Origin: Orbilia blumenaviensis
Lineage: Eukaryota; Ascomycota; Orbiliomycetes; Orbiliales; Orbiliaceae
NCBI GenBank assembly: GCA_036872755.1
Contig: JAVHNS010000001.1
Location: 3,534,001 to 3,598,000 of the forward strand
Direction of reading: 5' to 3'
DNA length: 64,000 nucleotides
Part shown: in pieces, positions 1-11,100 of the stretch
How the letters are laid out: every line of letters starts with the position of its first letter
Position numbering within the stretch: position 1 is the stretch's first letter
Position numbers and translations under genes: made by a program
Notes under the pieces: generated by a model
Told to the model about the DNA's origin: nothing
What the model saw: only the letters and a program-made list of their open reading frames with translations
Database searches by the model: none

Positions 1-1121
1 CCAGCTCGACGATCCAGAGCTTCCATCCCCATATTTTGCCTTGCCACATGTCGGAGAGCTGCATACTAACCCTTCCTTCGGCTTCTCGTCCCTTTTCTTC
101 CATTTCCCTTTCTTCTTTCCTTTCTTCCGCTTCCTAGCAAATTCCCCGGCTGAGGTTGCGGAGTTTGACCATGTTGTAGTGGAACTTGGTGCCGTATCCA
201 GCTCATCCTTGGGAAATGGATAAGCCTCCGCGTGCCTAGAAACGCTCCCGTCCCCATCGCTCTTCAAGTTTGGAAAACTGACTCGACGGTCCTCACGTCG
301 TTCTTTCCAACGGATGGTAGCCTCTCCTCCCGCTTCTACGGCATCTCCGTCATCATTTTCTTCCAAAATCGGTTCATGCTCCGTGTGTAAATAATAATTA
401 TCGATGGGATGTGATGGCCTTTTATTCCTCCTTGCCGCCGCAAAATTCCCCGAATGCGTCCGTCTAGCCGCCGTGTACGGATTGTTATTCGCAAACCATA
501 CTTTAGATCCAGGTCCATTTGGATCCCATTCTTCAGTTTTGTCGTCATCATCGTCCCCATCCTCCACACTCTCTTCCCCTTCACCTTTAGGATCCCGATA
601 TCTGTTCCAATGGCTCTCTGCTTCTTCTTTTTCCCATTTCTTGAAAAACCACCTTACTCCATGGACCCCTAACATGCAGTTATAAAACGCCGTAATAATT
701 GTCCAGACTCCGCAGAATATCTTAAAACCAGCCATGCCACCCTTCGAGTAGACTGCTTGGCTGAACTCGTGCGGAGCAATAATCGGAGAAATTAAAAGGT
801 GGATTAAAACGACAGAGACAAGGTTCAGAAGGGCATATGTGAACATTATACGAAGGACTTCGTGCCTTTTTTCCTCCGGTGAGGACTCACGCTCAAGGCG
901 GAGGGTTAGGTCGTATACCCCCTTCTCCTTCGTGGTTATTCCTTTCTCCTTCATGGTTGAGTTTTTCAGTCGGACAGTTTTTACGGAGTGCGCATGTTGG
1001 TAGGAGAAGTGTTTTTTGATATTATTTTTGAAAGCTTACGATAAATCTTTCGAAGACTGGGAGGCCGCTTCGGGACCCGCATAATGGCGTAGCAGAGGAA
1101 ATAGAGCAATTTGGGTGCCAT
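1..1121 (-). CDS. Multi-pass membrane protein, C-terminus off the left edge
   Basis: Two exons, with the 3' part missing. The reading frame starts at an ATG at 1121 (MAPKLLYFL) and is interrupted by a 98-nt intron at 942-1039 (donor GTAAGC, acceptor AAAG). It then stays open to base 1. Visible parts are a short N-terminal hydrophobic helix, a basic segment (RVPKRPPSLRKIYR), two further hydrophobic stretches (VLRIMFTYALLNLVSVVLIH and FKIFCGVWTIITAFYNCML), then WFFKKWEKEE and a long acidic, Ser-rich, Lys-rich disordered tail. The frame is also open about 55 codons upstream of 1121 without an ATG, so an extra 5' exon is possible and the start is uncertain. I do not recognise the family. The next gene to the right is on the same strand. 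Confidence 0.6.
942..1039 (-). other. Intron of the left-edge membrane protein gene
   Basis: The donor reads TATC/GTAAGC and the acceptor GAGAAAG/GA. Splicing joins KIYR to ITTKEKG in frame. Without splicing the first exon runs into a stop at 981, so both open frames on the minus strand need this junction to make one membrane protein. Confidence 0.6.
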
Positions 1122-1624
1122 GGCTACGACGTTTGAGGCGAAAAGCAAATAGGGTGGGTCTTGGGTGGTGGTGCCCAAGCTTATGATATCAAGTTTCACT
1201 AGTGGGTAGGATGGGGAAGATGATATGTCTCGTAAGGATTTTGGAGAACATTCGCGGTATTAGCAAGCTACCTGAGGCAAACGTCAGCGCGATAGTTACA
1301 ACGTGCGGCAGCGATCCCTAAATTATCGTCATTATCTACAATCTAATTGTGAGAGAATAAAGGCTGATTATTACTTCTAACGGTATCACGCACGGCGAGA
1401 CTAGTATCATCTAAGCAAGCGGTCACTCGAGAAAGTTGTGGGCGGAACTCTAGGTAACGCCGGGGTCCCCCTTAGCATTTGTTTACACCAACCACGAAAA
1501 CGCCGAAGCTATGCATGCCACATTTTATATACAAAAAGAAGCCAAAAAACAACATGAACTCCGTCAAGATGAGATAATAATTATAACAAAGTCAAGTAGG
1601 TATTTGTTGACCTAAAGCAAAAAA
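1122..1624. other. Intergenic spacer with no gene seen
   Basis: Spacer of about 500 nt between two minus-strand genes. It probably holds the 5' leader and promoter of the left-edge gene and the 3' end of the 326-aa gene. An AT-rich stretch near 1510-1625 fits a 3' untranslated region. No RNA gene or repeat was recognised. Confidence 0.5.
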
Positions 1625-2605
1625 TCAATTTATTATATCATTCGAAATTTCATCCATCTCCGCGACCGTTTTTTCTTCCTTGTCATCTACTGAAAGATCG
1701 GGATCTGGAACTTCAGCATCTGGATCCAAACCCTCTCCCTCTCCCTTTCCCTCTCCCTTTCCCTCTCCCTCTCCCTTTCCCTCTCCCTTTCCCTCTCCCT
1801 CTCCCTTTCCCTCTCCCTCTCCCTCTCCCTCTCCCTCTCCCTGCTTGGTGGCCGCTTCCGCGTCTTCATCCCGGGTCGGGACTGGATCCAAATCTTCGGG
1901 GAGTTGAAGCGATGGCCTCAGGACTCGCGCTGGTGCCTTAGGGGGTCGGGTTGATTCTTGTACGGGGTTTTGGATATCTTCAGGTTCTGCTTCGGGTTCG
2001 ATCTTAGGATGGGCTTCGAGAGTTGTAGACCCTGTTCGGTCCTGCGGGTCGCCTATGGGTTCGTCGCTTTGGTCCAATTCTTCGCCCCCACCCTCCTCAT
2101 TTTTATCCCCCTCCTGATCCTTATTCTCCTCCTCCTCTTCATATTTCTGACCCTCCCCAACCCCGTCTTCTTCCTCTTCCGGTGATGCTGTAGCAACACT
2201 TAATGGCTTGCCTGTTCGAATTCGTACTGGCGCCTCCTCGGCCTCAGCAGCTTGGGTTGCTACATAGTCCTCAGAATCACCTTTCCTAGACGTTCTGATC
2301 GCCTTTCGCAAAGTCGTGGGTGTGAAATCAACTGGAGAAGTCACAGATGAACTCGTAGATTTGATAGTTCTAGTTGCAGTCTTAGTAGTCCCGTCCTCAA
2401 CCACCAGCTTTTGAGAACCAATCAGCGGATCAAAAACGGCAACTGCACCGCCTGGGGCCATATAGCTCCCTGGAGAAGGTTTAGGTGCTGATTTCGAGCT
2501 ATCCTTTTTGAATCCAGCGCTTGAGATAGCAACGCCAACGATCACCGCGGCGATGCAGATTGCAAGCGCGACCAAGAGCGCTATGGATTTTTTTGCGAGG
2601 GCCAT
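1625..2605 (-). CDS. Signal-anchored acidic low-complexity protein with GEGKGE repeats
   Basis: Single-exon frame of 326 aa. Residues 8-28 form one hydrophobic helix ([18 protein letters not shown]) after a short basic N-terminus (MALAKKS), which fits an uncleaved signal anchor or signal peptide. The rest is extremely acidic and Pro/Ser/Thr-rich, with runs of Glu and Asp. Residues about 255-291 are a tract of alternating Gly-Glu and Gly-Lys dipeptides encoded by an 18-nt DNA repeat at 1732-1842. No enzymatic domain is visible. By composition it could be a cell-surface or secretory-pathway protein. I do not recognise the family. The start is set by the only ATG preceding the hydrophobic helix, with a TATA-like stretch about 46 nt upstream. 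Confidence 0.6.
   Translation of the reverse strand: MALAKKSIALLVALAICIAAVIVGVAISSAGFKKDSSKSAPKPSPGSYMAPGGAVAVFDPLIGSQKLVVEDGTTKTATRTIKSTSSSVTSPVDFTPTTLRKAIRTSRKGDSEDYVATQAAEAEEAPVRIRTGKPLSVATASPEEEEDGVGEGQKYEEEEENKDQEGDKNEEGGGEELDQSDEPIGDPQDRTGSTTLEAHPKIEPEAEPEDIQNPVQESTRPPKAPARVLRPSLQLPEDLDPVPTRDEDAEAATKQGEGEGEGEGEGKGEGEGKGEGKGEGEGKGEGKGEGEGLDPDAEVPDPDLSVDDKEEKTVAEMDEISNDIIN
1732..1842. repeat. CTCCCT/TTCCCT hexamer-based tandem repeat inside a coding sequence
   Basis: About 110 nt built of CTCCCT and TTCCCT hexamers. The 18-nt unit CTCCCTTTCCCTCTCCCT recurs several times, then decays into pure CTCCCT. Because the period is a multiple of three it stays in frame and encodes alternating Gly-Glu and Gly-Lys pairs on the minus strand. 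Confidence 0.95.
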
Positions 2606-2648
2606 AGCTTGCAGAAGAAAGATAAAAGGTGTTGATTCTAGATTTCCG

Positions 2649-2670
2649 GGTATATATTTTTAAATATATT
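2649..2670 (-). promoter_or_regulatory. Possible TATA element of the acidic repeat protein gene
   Basis: The minus strand reads AAATATATACCC roughly 46 nt before the ATG at 2605. Position and sequence suit a TATA box with a short leader. It is only a sequence match. Confidence 0.35.
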
Positions 2671-4606
2671 GTTTTGTCTGTTTTTTTTTTTTTTTAGGTA
2701 GCTGGTGATAGGCTAACAGTGTCGTCAATGAGGTTACGTAGCTTCAATCCGTATAGCTGAAGTATAGATAGCTATAGCTATATACACAGATTTGGTTCCA
2801 AAAGATCGATGCACGATGCTATGGTTGTTGTATAAAGTTAGAATGATCAGAAGAAACAAAGTGCGAGGATATCCTGGTAGCTTATATGCATATGTAACTA
2901 CCTAGCTATCTTAGGACGATGTCAGTCAATAGGGTCGGAAGAGTCAGCCACTGATTGTTGATGGCATCGTGCGATAAACAGACGCACCGGAATCGACGGG
3001 TAGAGGAATCGTAGATGCGAACGCTACTCTTATGCGCATGTAGATCATTGCTATGGTACCTTTCATCGAGAGGTTAAATCTGGTGGTGATCTTCGCGAAT
3101 TCAGGATTGTGAAAGCGAGGTCTAACAACACATTTCGAAGGTGTCGAATGTTGGATTTTCTTGGAGATATATTATTGCACAGAATCTGCTGGGATAAGAT
3201 CTGAAGTTAGCTGAGCTAAGGTGCGTTTATAAGAGCCAGGTCAGATCTAGATAGCTAAATCAAGAGGATTCTTTACAAACTTCGAAACCTTTATGGTATG
3301 GCCATCTAGAACAGAATCTGCGTAAATCTCTTCCTGGATAGATCTCCGACTTGTACACCAAAACCACGCGACCACGTGGATATATCGATACCCGCCGATT
3401 TACCTCTACGAATCGGACTAGAAGGAATCAAATCAATCGTCCCTTATAGGGATTAAGGGAGGAAATAAGGATGCGTGTATGCTGAAACACCTGGGTAGGT
3501 ATACAAGAAGCCCAAAAGTTGGATTTTGGTTGATAGCCGTGGGTGCAATGCAATGGGGACATACGCTTTTTTCAGTTCTCGATATCTAGCCTAGAACAGC
3601 TAACTATTTGTTGGCCCTATTGAATTTAGCTAAATATTATCCTGGTCCAAGCCGGGTCTCTGCCTATACTACGCACCAGATTACTACAAATAGACAGACT
3701 ACTTTACCATTATGGGGCCGATGGCGGCTTATTACAGGCTTGTTATCTATTCTAAGATTAAATCCTGACCAATGACCTTAAGATTGCATCCGCGCCGTCT
3801 ACGACCTGTATAAGCATTTTTAAAAATATCAGCTGCCAGATATTTCAAGAGGCTTTGAATAGAAATTTGCCGTACAAAAACCACATATTATAATGCCTTG
3901 TTTGTGTAAACGTATTCCCATCGCAGTAGAAATGTATGCTGTGCCACACAACAGCGTTATATTGAGTTCTAAACGATGACACTTCATCACTTGCTCCGCC
4001 TTAGTATCAATATATTGCAGTGTGGTTCAACAAATCGGGCTCGATACCCAATAAATGCCGTGGCTCTAGTAAGGCCCTGGATTCTGTGGGCAGACACCGC
4101 CTGGTCTCTCCGGCCTAGGTGCACACGAAATCGAAACACCGCCTAGTATACACATGCGATAAGCTCGAAGGGTACAAGGGAAGATTAGAGGTTAAAATAT
4201 TTATCTAACGGTGATGCTATAATAATGCCTAATAATAATGATAACAATAATAACAATAATACTATTTAGTAATGGTACAAACAACTAACTCCAACTTCCC
4301 AAGTTCAGCGTTTTTGTGCTATGTGAATAAAGGCATGACGTTTCATGGGTACACTTTCGGCAATCGATAGACTTTGGCCGAAGGAAAGAAGAAAATAGGG
4401 AACAAACAGTATTACAAAAATACATTATGAAGAAGGGAAAGAACAAGGAAAATGTATCGATCATTACCAAAAACCAATAATCGTAACACGCTATGTGAGT
4501 GTCCAGCGAAAAGCCCTAGAGGAATCCACTTCTCCTGGGACTGCACTTTTTCACCGATGCTCATTTGTTGAAGTCGACATACTTTTTTCATATCTTAATA
4601 GTTTTA
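2671..4606. other. Intergenic region with no gene seen
   Basis: About 1.9 kb upstream of the acidic repeat protein and downstream of the DUF2985 gene. It contains a T-run near 2680, scattered GATA/TATC and TAGCTA words, one CACGTG near 3375 and an AATAAT-rich tract near 4220-4270. Only short frames without splice support occur. The 61-codon minus frame at 4285-4470 is not convincing. Confidence 0.5.
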
Positions 4607-5926
4607 TTAGTTATCCCTGTCGATAAACTTCCACCATTTACGTCCCTCTTTCTTGGGGATAATCTCTGCTTTATCCTCTTCACTGATTCTAGACAAAGGT
4701 AACCGCTTCAACGGAGACCCCTCAGTTTTCTTGATTCTTTTACCTTCAATGCCGATAACGACGCCGGCGGCGATAGCGACACCGAATCCCAAAACAATGA
4801 ACAATGCGGTGAACCATGCAGGTCTAACATAGCGATTCATACCCCACATACCACCGGCAAGGATGGCTTGGAAAATTGTGTTCCAGACGTAAAACCAGAT
4901 AACAAGGTCGAGTTTCCATACGGCAGTTGGACTGGCGTACTGTCCCGTCCTTGTTCGAGACATAGTCCTATGGGTGGCCTGTGTGAGTTGTGTGGTCTGT
5001 GACTGTGAGAGGTCCTCCTCATCACTGCCTTGGTGACGAATTGGGTATGTTCTCGGACCCTTGTCGTCCATGCGGAACCATCCGCGGTGAATATTGGCAA
5101 GATGGTTTAGTGCTACTAGGTCTCCTTTGGTACGGTATCGCATTAGGTAGTAAAAGTCGCGGAAGCGCCAAGGAATAAGACCAAATCCAGTAACGCAGAA
5201 GAGGGCGTTAAGGACTTGGGCATCAATTTCGATCCAAATACTGCGGGCGGATCGCTTGTCGTCGGCGCCATAGGGGCCTCTCATGGCCGGAGCGGCGTTA
5301 CAAAGGAGTAAGAAGATCATACCACCCCAAGCGACAACTAGGAGGAAGTATACAGTGATAAGGAAACCCTGCCAAAAAAAAAAGGTTAGTATATCTCTAC
5401 CTTGTATGATGTAATCCGGGGAACCCACCATTGGAGTCAGGAACCATTTCCAAAAGGCGGCAAGAAACTTCTTGGTCGCCTGCCATTTCGTCAGCTTAAC
5501 CTCCTCCTCGCCGGGGTATAAGACACCGGCTGCGATCTCCTCGGGCGTTAGAATCCTTCTTTCATCCTGTTCCGAAGAGCTAGACCCTGCCTCCTTGTCG
5601 AGAAAGAGACTGTTCTCATGAACCGCCCCTTCCGGCCGTCCCGGGGCGTTCGGGTCTTCTTCTGTGATTGTATTACGTCTTATCATTTCGATTCTTTTAG
5701 CGTGGGCTAAGTCATCTTTCTCCATATCAGTCATAGTCCTCGACTGAGCCGAAATCTCCCCTGCTACTTGGAAGAAACCTGATGGAACTTGGGCGTCTAT
5801 GATTGACAGAGAAGCGCGCCTTATTGATTGGGCCAGAGAGTTGCTTCGCGGTCGATTTCCAGCTGGCGTACCTGGCGACGGAGGTTGATGAGGTGTTGAG
5901 GGCGATGATGGAACCTGCTCGGCCAT
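4607..5926 (-). CDS. DUF2985 family integral membrane protein
   Basis: The family is recognised from WGGMIFLLLCNAAPAMRGP, the adjacent NALFCVTGFGLIPWRFRDFY, and the C-terminal NTIFQAILAGGMWGMNRY segment. These are conserved in fungal DUF2985 proteins, whose function is unknown. Two coding exons: 5429-5926 and 4607-5368. The 60-nt intron at 5369-5428 has donor GTGGGT, a CTAAC branch site, a T-tract and acceptor GGCAG. It contains no stop and is a multiple of three, so the unspliced frame reads 439 aa. Splicing gives 419 aa and restores the expected LTPMGFLITVYFL helix. The N-terminal 150 residues are disordered and Ser/Pro-rich. About four hydrophobic helices follow, then a basic tail. The gene is divergent from SEN15. 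Confidence 0.88.
   Translation of the reverse strand: MAEQVPSSPSTPHQPPSPGTPAGNRPRSNSLAQSIRRASLSIIDAQVPSGFFQVAGEISAQSRTMTDMEKDDLAHAKRIEMIRRNTITEEDPNAPGRPEGAVHENSLFLDKEAGSSSSEQDERRILTPEEIAAGVLYPGEEEVKLTKWQATKKFLAAFWKWFLTPMVGSPDYIIQGRDILTFFFWQGFLITVYFLLVVAWGGMIFLLLCNAAPAMRGPYGADDKRSARSIWIEIDAQVLNALFCVTGFGLIPWRFRDFYYLMRYRTKGDLVALNHLANIHRGWFRMDDKGPRTYPIRHQGSDEEDLSQSQTTQLTQATHRTMSRTRTGQYASPTAVWKLDLVIWFYVWNTIFQAILAGGMWGMNRYVRPAWFTALFIVLGFGVAIAAGVVIGIEGKRIKKTEGSPLKRLPLSRISEEDKAEIIPKKEGRKWWKFIDRDN
5369..5428 (-). other. Stopless in-frame intron in the DUF2985 gene
   Basis: Sixty nucleotides with donor GTGGGT, branch CTAAC, ten Ts and CAG acceptor. Retention would insert 20 residues (starting VGSPDYII) just before the first conserved helix. 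Confidence 0.8.
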
Positions 5927-6876
5927 GACTTCGGTTGATGCTTAAGATGGTAGTGGACGTCGCTCGCGTGAGAAAGCGACAGGATTCTGGTCTTGCGAGC
6001 GTTTATTAATGATACCGAAGCAAAGTCGGCTGATTTTCCGAGCGACGAGTGATTGACCGTCCGGGCGTGGTCTCGTGGACCTGCTCTCGAGATCTCCTTA
6101 AACCACCAAGGAATTTACACCGCACTACACCAGCGGGTTCGCTGTGTTTTTCGCGGTCAAACAATCTGATCAGTAGTTACTCGCTGGTTCGATTGTCGGA
6201 TTTGTTTTTTGTCTAAGAAGCGGAAGAGAACGGATCCGAACCCGTCTGCATGTTCGAGTGGCCAGGCGGGGTGTATATAGTCTTTTGATTACTCGTTGTC
6301 GGGAACAATTAAGAGATGGGGTTTGACGATGTTCAGGCTAGGTGACCCACACGGCGCTAGAGCCACCGCCTGCAAAAAAAATGACAACCCGAGTGGATGG
6401 TGAAGTTAAAAATACGCCCTCAAATAGGCGGCCTTGTTTTTTTGATGGTAGCTACTAGCCACGTTCGGCAGATGTCAACCGGCCAGGCTTGGCTGTGACG
6501 AGAGCATGCGTATTCCGTATGTCGTATCCAGAATATTTCCTTAAGCAAAACATCTTGATTCGATTCTTCCGACACCTTCCAACCTTCTCCAGCGACGGAA
6601 TGCCTGTTGGTGGAATGCCAATGCAGGGGTCGACGTAATTGGGCGGTGCAAGTGGTTGGCGGACGTGGACTGAGGCTGTGATCAGGAACCGCCGTCTGTG
6701 GTTTCTAACTCTGGCCAAGCTTAGCGAACCGCAGAGTTTTAACGTTTTAAGCTTAAACCTTCCATCATTTCAGACCATTTTAGACATCACCAAGACTGCA
6801 ATTCTTATATTGGTCGACGAGGATCGAAGCAGTCTTCGAAACTACGTTCTTACACGGCTGACGTCTCTTAGTCATC
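5927..6876. promoter_or_regulatory. Divergent promoter region of the DUF2985 gene and SEN15
   Basis: A 950-nt spacer between two start codons on opposite strands, so it must hold both promoters and leaders. A TGTATATAG word lies near 6271. The 87-codon minus frame at 6455-6718 has no splice or domain support and was not called. Confidence 0.5.
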
Positions 6877-7356
6877 ATGACGACAACAGCTGAGACATCC
6901 GAGCTTCTCAACTTACGCTCCGTCGTGCTGTCGAATTTACAGTACCAGCACTATTGGACTGACATCAAACTACTTGATACCCAGGCAGACCTCGACGAAA
7001 ATGCTCCGACTAATCCCCTTTCTCGGCCAATGATATATGGACGACCTCCTGAACAGCTGTACAGCTCGGAACCATCATCGTCATCATCCTCCTCTGCTTT
7101 GTCCTCAACAACAACCCCAACAACCAAGAGCTCTTCGTCAGAAAGGCCTCCCGCGGACATGGAATATGTCTTGCCAGTTCATCTTACCGAGAAATTGTCA
7201 TTGAGAGCGTGGGCTTCCGTTTTTGATAACCTCCCCACGCCCTCAGGAGGAGATGATGCCAACAAGAAGCGGATAGTTGTTGCAGTTGTGTCTGGAGACA
7301 GCACGGTCGTCTATTATATTATGCATGATGGGATTGTCAAGCCTCGCCAAAACTGA
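6877..7356 (+). CDS. SEN15: tRNA-splicing endonuclease subunit Sen15
   Basis: Single exon, 159 aa. The C-terminal segment (residues about 105-159) is the Sen15 fold: LPVHLTEKLSLRAW, then KKRIVVAVVSGDSTVVYYI and the closing HDGIVKPRQN. That VYY-IxxGIxxPRQN ending is typical of TSEN15/Sen15. Sen15 is a non-catalytic subunit of the heterotetrameric endonuclease (Sen2, Sen34, Sen54, Sen15) that excises introns from pre-tRNAs. Residues about 62-93 are a Ser/Thr-rich linker. The start is the first ATG in a good context (TCATCATGACG). Total length is close to that of other fungal Sen15 proteins. Confidence 0.92.
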   Translation: MTTTAETSELLNLRSVVLSNLQYQHYWTDIKLLDTQADLDENAPTNPLSRPMIYGRPPEQLYSSEPSSSSSSSALSSTTTPTTKSSSSERPPADMEYVLPVHLTEKLSLRAWASVFDNLPTPSGGDDANKKRIVVAVVSGDSTVVYYIMHDGIVKPRQN

Positions 7357-7513
7357 AACCTGTCCTCTGATCAAGCTCGACTGTCTGATCAGGAGAAGAA
7401 ACCATGGCGGCGAGGTTGCGGGATTCTGCACATCCCACACTTTCGTACATCGGGAGGGCGTTCCCCGAACGGGTCTTCCCGCTCAGCATACAGATACCCT
7501 GCATCTCGTAATA

Positions 7514-7811
7514 TCATTCCTCGCAAACAGCATCCTGATAAGCTCGATTAAGGTAAAACAGCCCTTTAAGTCTTCTGCCTTGCGTCTCCTTTTTCTTTTC
7601 TCGAAAACCGAAATAGTAACAAATAATAATAATAACTCACGACAGGGTTCTGCCTCATTATCTCATAGACATTGTTCATGACAATTCTGATATCTGCATC
7701 TCTTCCGTTCTCGCTTCCTGTGTTGAGTCCAACCGAGCTGCCGGCTACTGCCCACATGCGGTCGAATGAAAAAGGAATGTAACGACAAACCGAGCTCCAA
7801 ATCGATGACTA
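7514..7811 (-). other. Exon-like segment, possible unresolved multi-exon gene
   Basis: A 58-codon minus-strand open frame (7638-7811) is bounded by a strong acceptor (TTTAATTCTTTTTAG) and a strong donor (GTC/GTGAGT). It reads SSIWSSVCRYIPFSFDRMW through IVMNNVYEIMRQNPV. The following AG (CTTATCAG at about 7531) gives a short terminal exon DAVCEE ending at 7514. An upstream exon near 8057-8130 (ESNSLLIDDVESRDLGAGY) could join in phase through a GTAACG donor. No ATG-led model could be closed. Other frames in the region are also open, and I do not recognise the sequence. It could be a real small gene, a decayed gene, or chance. Confidence 0.25.
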
Positions 7812-8139
7812 AAAAGAATTAAAATATATCCACGCCGTCTGTCGCAAGATTCCGCAATCCCCAATGCAAATGCAAATGCCTCTTCTCCTATTTTTTCAGC
7901 TGGCCTGTTTGCCTAATATCAATGAATGACTTCCAAAGTATGTTTTTGTGTGTGGGAAAGTGCGAGTTGCGCGAACCAGGTCCCAGCTGCCGGTTGAATA
8001 TTGAAATATGTTTTGTCGTTACTATCGTATTCGAAGTGGGAGGTAGGCTTTGTGACATACATAACGTAGAATAACCCGCTCCCAAGTCACGAGATTCAAC
8101 GTCGTCTATCAGGAGACTGTTGCTCTCCTACTACAGCTC

Positions 8140-11100
8140 CCACGCGTAAATGCGCTCAAGCGGTTGTGTCCGTGGACAGAATACAATAGCCTCGAATGGA
8201 ATACAAGACCGACCTTGCCCTTATCTCGTCCCACTGTTGCACAAAAACTGGCGGTTCGCTTCAACTTTGCCTATTCTGCCATTCCTCTCCCTGGCAATTG
8301 CATTGCACAGCATAGCATCACAACAACCATCTGTTGGCGTATATCACATCCGTGGTTTGATAACTGGGCCAGAATACACAACTGCCCCCACTCTCCTTGT
8401 ACCAGGCTGTCCTTCGAGATTTTTCGGAACGGAAAAACAATTAGGTATTGCAGATTTCGAAACTATCGGGGCAAGCAAGGCAGGCAATGAGGTTATACTT
8501 ATGATAAGGAAGAAAGAGAACTTTAAAAAAAAAGAAGAAGAACTAGGCAAAAGTGAAGGCATGCAATACGGTAGTGCCCGAAAAAGGGCTGCCGTTTGAG
8601 AAGTTGGCGGCACCATCGAATCTCGATTTCCTCCCCCTCATTTGTTAATAATATCCAAGGCTGCCCTCCACGGCCTCGTTAATAATCAGATGACGGCGTG
8701 GTGGCTGGCGAACTAAACATTAGTAGCAACGTCAAAAACGACGGCCCGCAGCCTTTCAAGAATCAAAGACATGCATCACGGGGGAGCAACTGAAGGTCTG
8801 GATTCCATTTCGACCTCTCCTTTCTTCCCCAAAACACCCTCGGGTTTCCTCCCACAACCTTCAGCCGAATATTGGGGGTTTTCCGAGAAATTATTTCTTG
8901 CATCGTCGGGATTACCAGGCTAAGCCTGGTTATGCGATGATGAATGACCTCTAGACTAGGTAGCAAACCTCAAGGTTGTCGGTTTTGTACTACTCATTTC
9001 TATATTTCGATGACAAGTTATTTGCATATTTGCATGATACACTTGCCACAGTATTTCGAACAAAGCCAGAAAGCAACGGGTTGAAAGTAGAAATACAAGC
9101 CCCCACTTTCCAGGCTTGGCCCCCGACGGAAATCAGCGGGAAAATTGCACAGCGACAAAAAAAGAGAAAGCTGTAGGCGATGGTTCTTTTCCAAGCAGCA
9201 AACTTATTTGAATTCAACCATTTTGGTTTTTTGCTTCTCGCCTTCGTGTCTTTAGAAATACCCGAAATTTATTCTATTCGACCGGTAAAATACGGTCCTT
9301 GAGCTTGTTAAATGATCAGGGCCCTGGATTTGCATAATCGTCTGAAGTTTTCCTTGGAGGCGAAAAAAGAGTGAGGCCTACCGTCTACGTGATATCTCGC
9401 CCCCTCCCAAAGACACCATCTTCTTGCAACAATGTGTTTTTCTTAGCTTTTGTTGGAGAAAGCGAATTTGAGTGAGTATTCGCATACGGAAGGACAATAC
9501 CTTCTTCTTACAGGCAAGATCCTTACAAAGTAGGCCAACAGGAATCTGGTTCTACGAATCGGAACACGTTTTCCAGCTTCCGATAACGTGGTGCTACGGA
9601 TTGCGGATGACTTTCAGGGACATGGACGTTTTTTTTTTTTGCTTTCCTTACGAACCAAGTACAACAGAGCAGAAAAACAAAAATCAAAGGCAGTCCCAGA
9701 ATCCCAAAAGGAATGGCGAAGAGATATGCATGTGTGTGTGTAGTGGGTGGGAGGGGAAACGTGCTGCACACCGCGCAGCTACTGTTTCGCGATAAGGCCA
9801 GGGAATGAGGAAATCGATGAGCAGATTTCACATGAATTGGCCAGGAGACCAAGCAGCCTTTAGTCGAAAGAGAGAAAAAAGTGGGTAATGAGAAATGCGG
9901 CCAATGTCAAGGCTAAGGATGACACTGACTCGAAAACGCGGACCGGGAAGGGGGGTTGTTCATGTTTTCGTATACGCCAAGTTACAAAGAGAGTGCTCAT
10001 GAACCCGTATCACGAATATATTCGAAATTACGCACGAGATTTCGGAGTAATAGAAAGAAAGAAAAAACGTCGTCGAGGTGCCACCTTCAACCCCGTGCGC
10101 TTTTACATTTTACATACTACTATAGTATAGTAGCTGTCGACAAACCGGCGCTACCTGACATACATTAGTCCCAAATTGACCCTTGACAGTTTGAACAGGG
10201 CCCTGATTACAGCCCATAAGATGGCCACGATTCCAGCACGAGGGTCGAACAAACCAAATTCCAGCGCTGATTGGGAAAGAACGCTTCAGAGGGTTTGAAC
10301 AGATTTGGGACGGAGGGGGCTAACCTGGCGAGGACGGAAGGAAGACACAGGCACTACCCGCTACATGGATAACCCCACCCCACGGGCAGCTTGGTCCGTT
10401 GCCGCTGATCGGATTCAACCTGTACATTCTGTGCAGCTGTGCAGAGAGAAAGAGAGGAGGGCAATGTCACTGGATTCCCGCTGTTTCTGTGAACCTTGCA
10501 GTGCATTGTAAAGGCATATGTAGGGGTATTTGCTGCGCATTCCCCAATATGCAATATACATATATCCATTGCATTGCAACCGGTGCGCTACGTTGAGAGG
10601 GGGAACATTATTGTAATTAACATATTTGACATGACATCGCGATATCGAAATCGCCACCACTATATTGCATTGAAGGTTCCCTCAGGTTAACAGCCCCCCA
10701 GCAATTGATGAGAAATTTCGAAACCCCCAAACCTTTTATAAATTTTTTTGGTGGTTTGTTTTGCATGTTGCTCTGATCGAGTTTCCGTTCTGTCTTATTC
10801 GAGACAGAAAAGGAGAGCTGCCCGGTGCCCCGCGAATGCAGAGATTTGAGGAATTCCAGGCGTGAGAGTTCCGTCCTTTGTTGGTGAATCGATAATGCAA
10901 TAGTGGGGGTTTCTTTCTCAACACATGGAAAAGGAAGGCCCCAAAAAAAAGACTTCACAGAAACAGCTGTCCCGATTTCGATTGGAAAACTATCACGAAA
11001 GTCAAGATTGGCAATTAATTGGTTGACAGCTAGGAGGGTGAAGTGATAACAGAACTTTAGCTAGGAATTCGGGTTATTATCATTTTCTTATTATTATGGA

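Noticed and set aside
8150..8599. 149-codon ATG-led plus-strand frame
   Set aside because: No domain or homologue recognised, it ends in an A-rich low-complexity stretch, and the opposite strand is also open. Not enough support for a gene.
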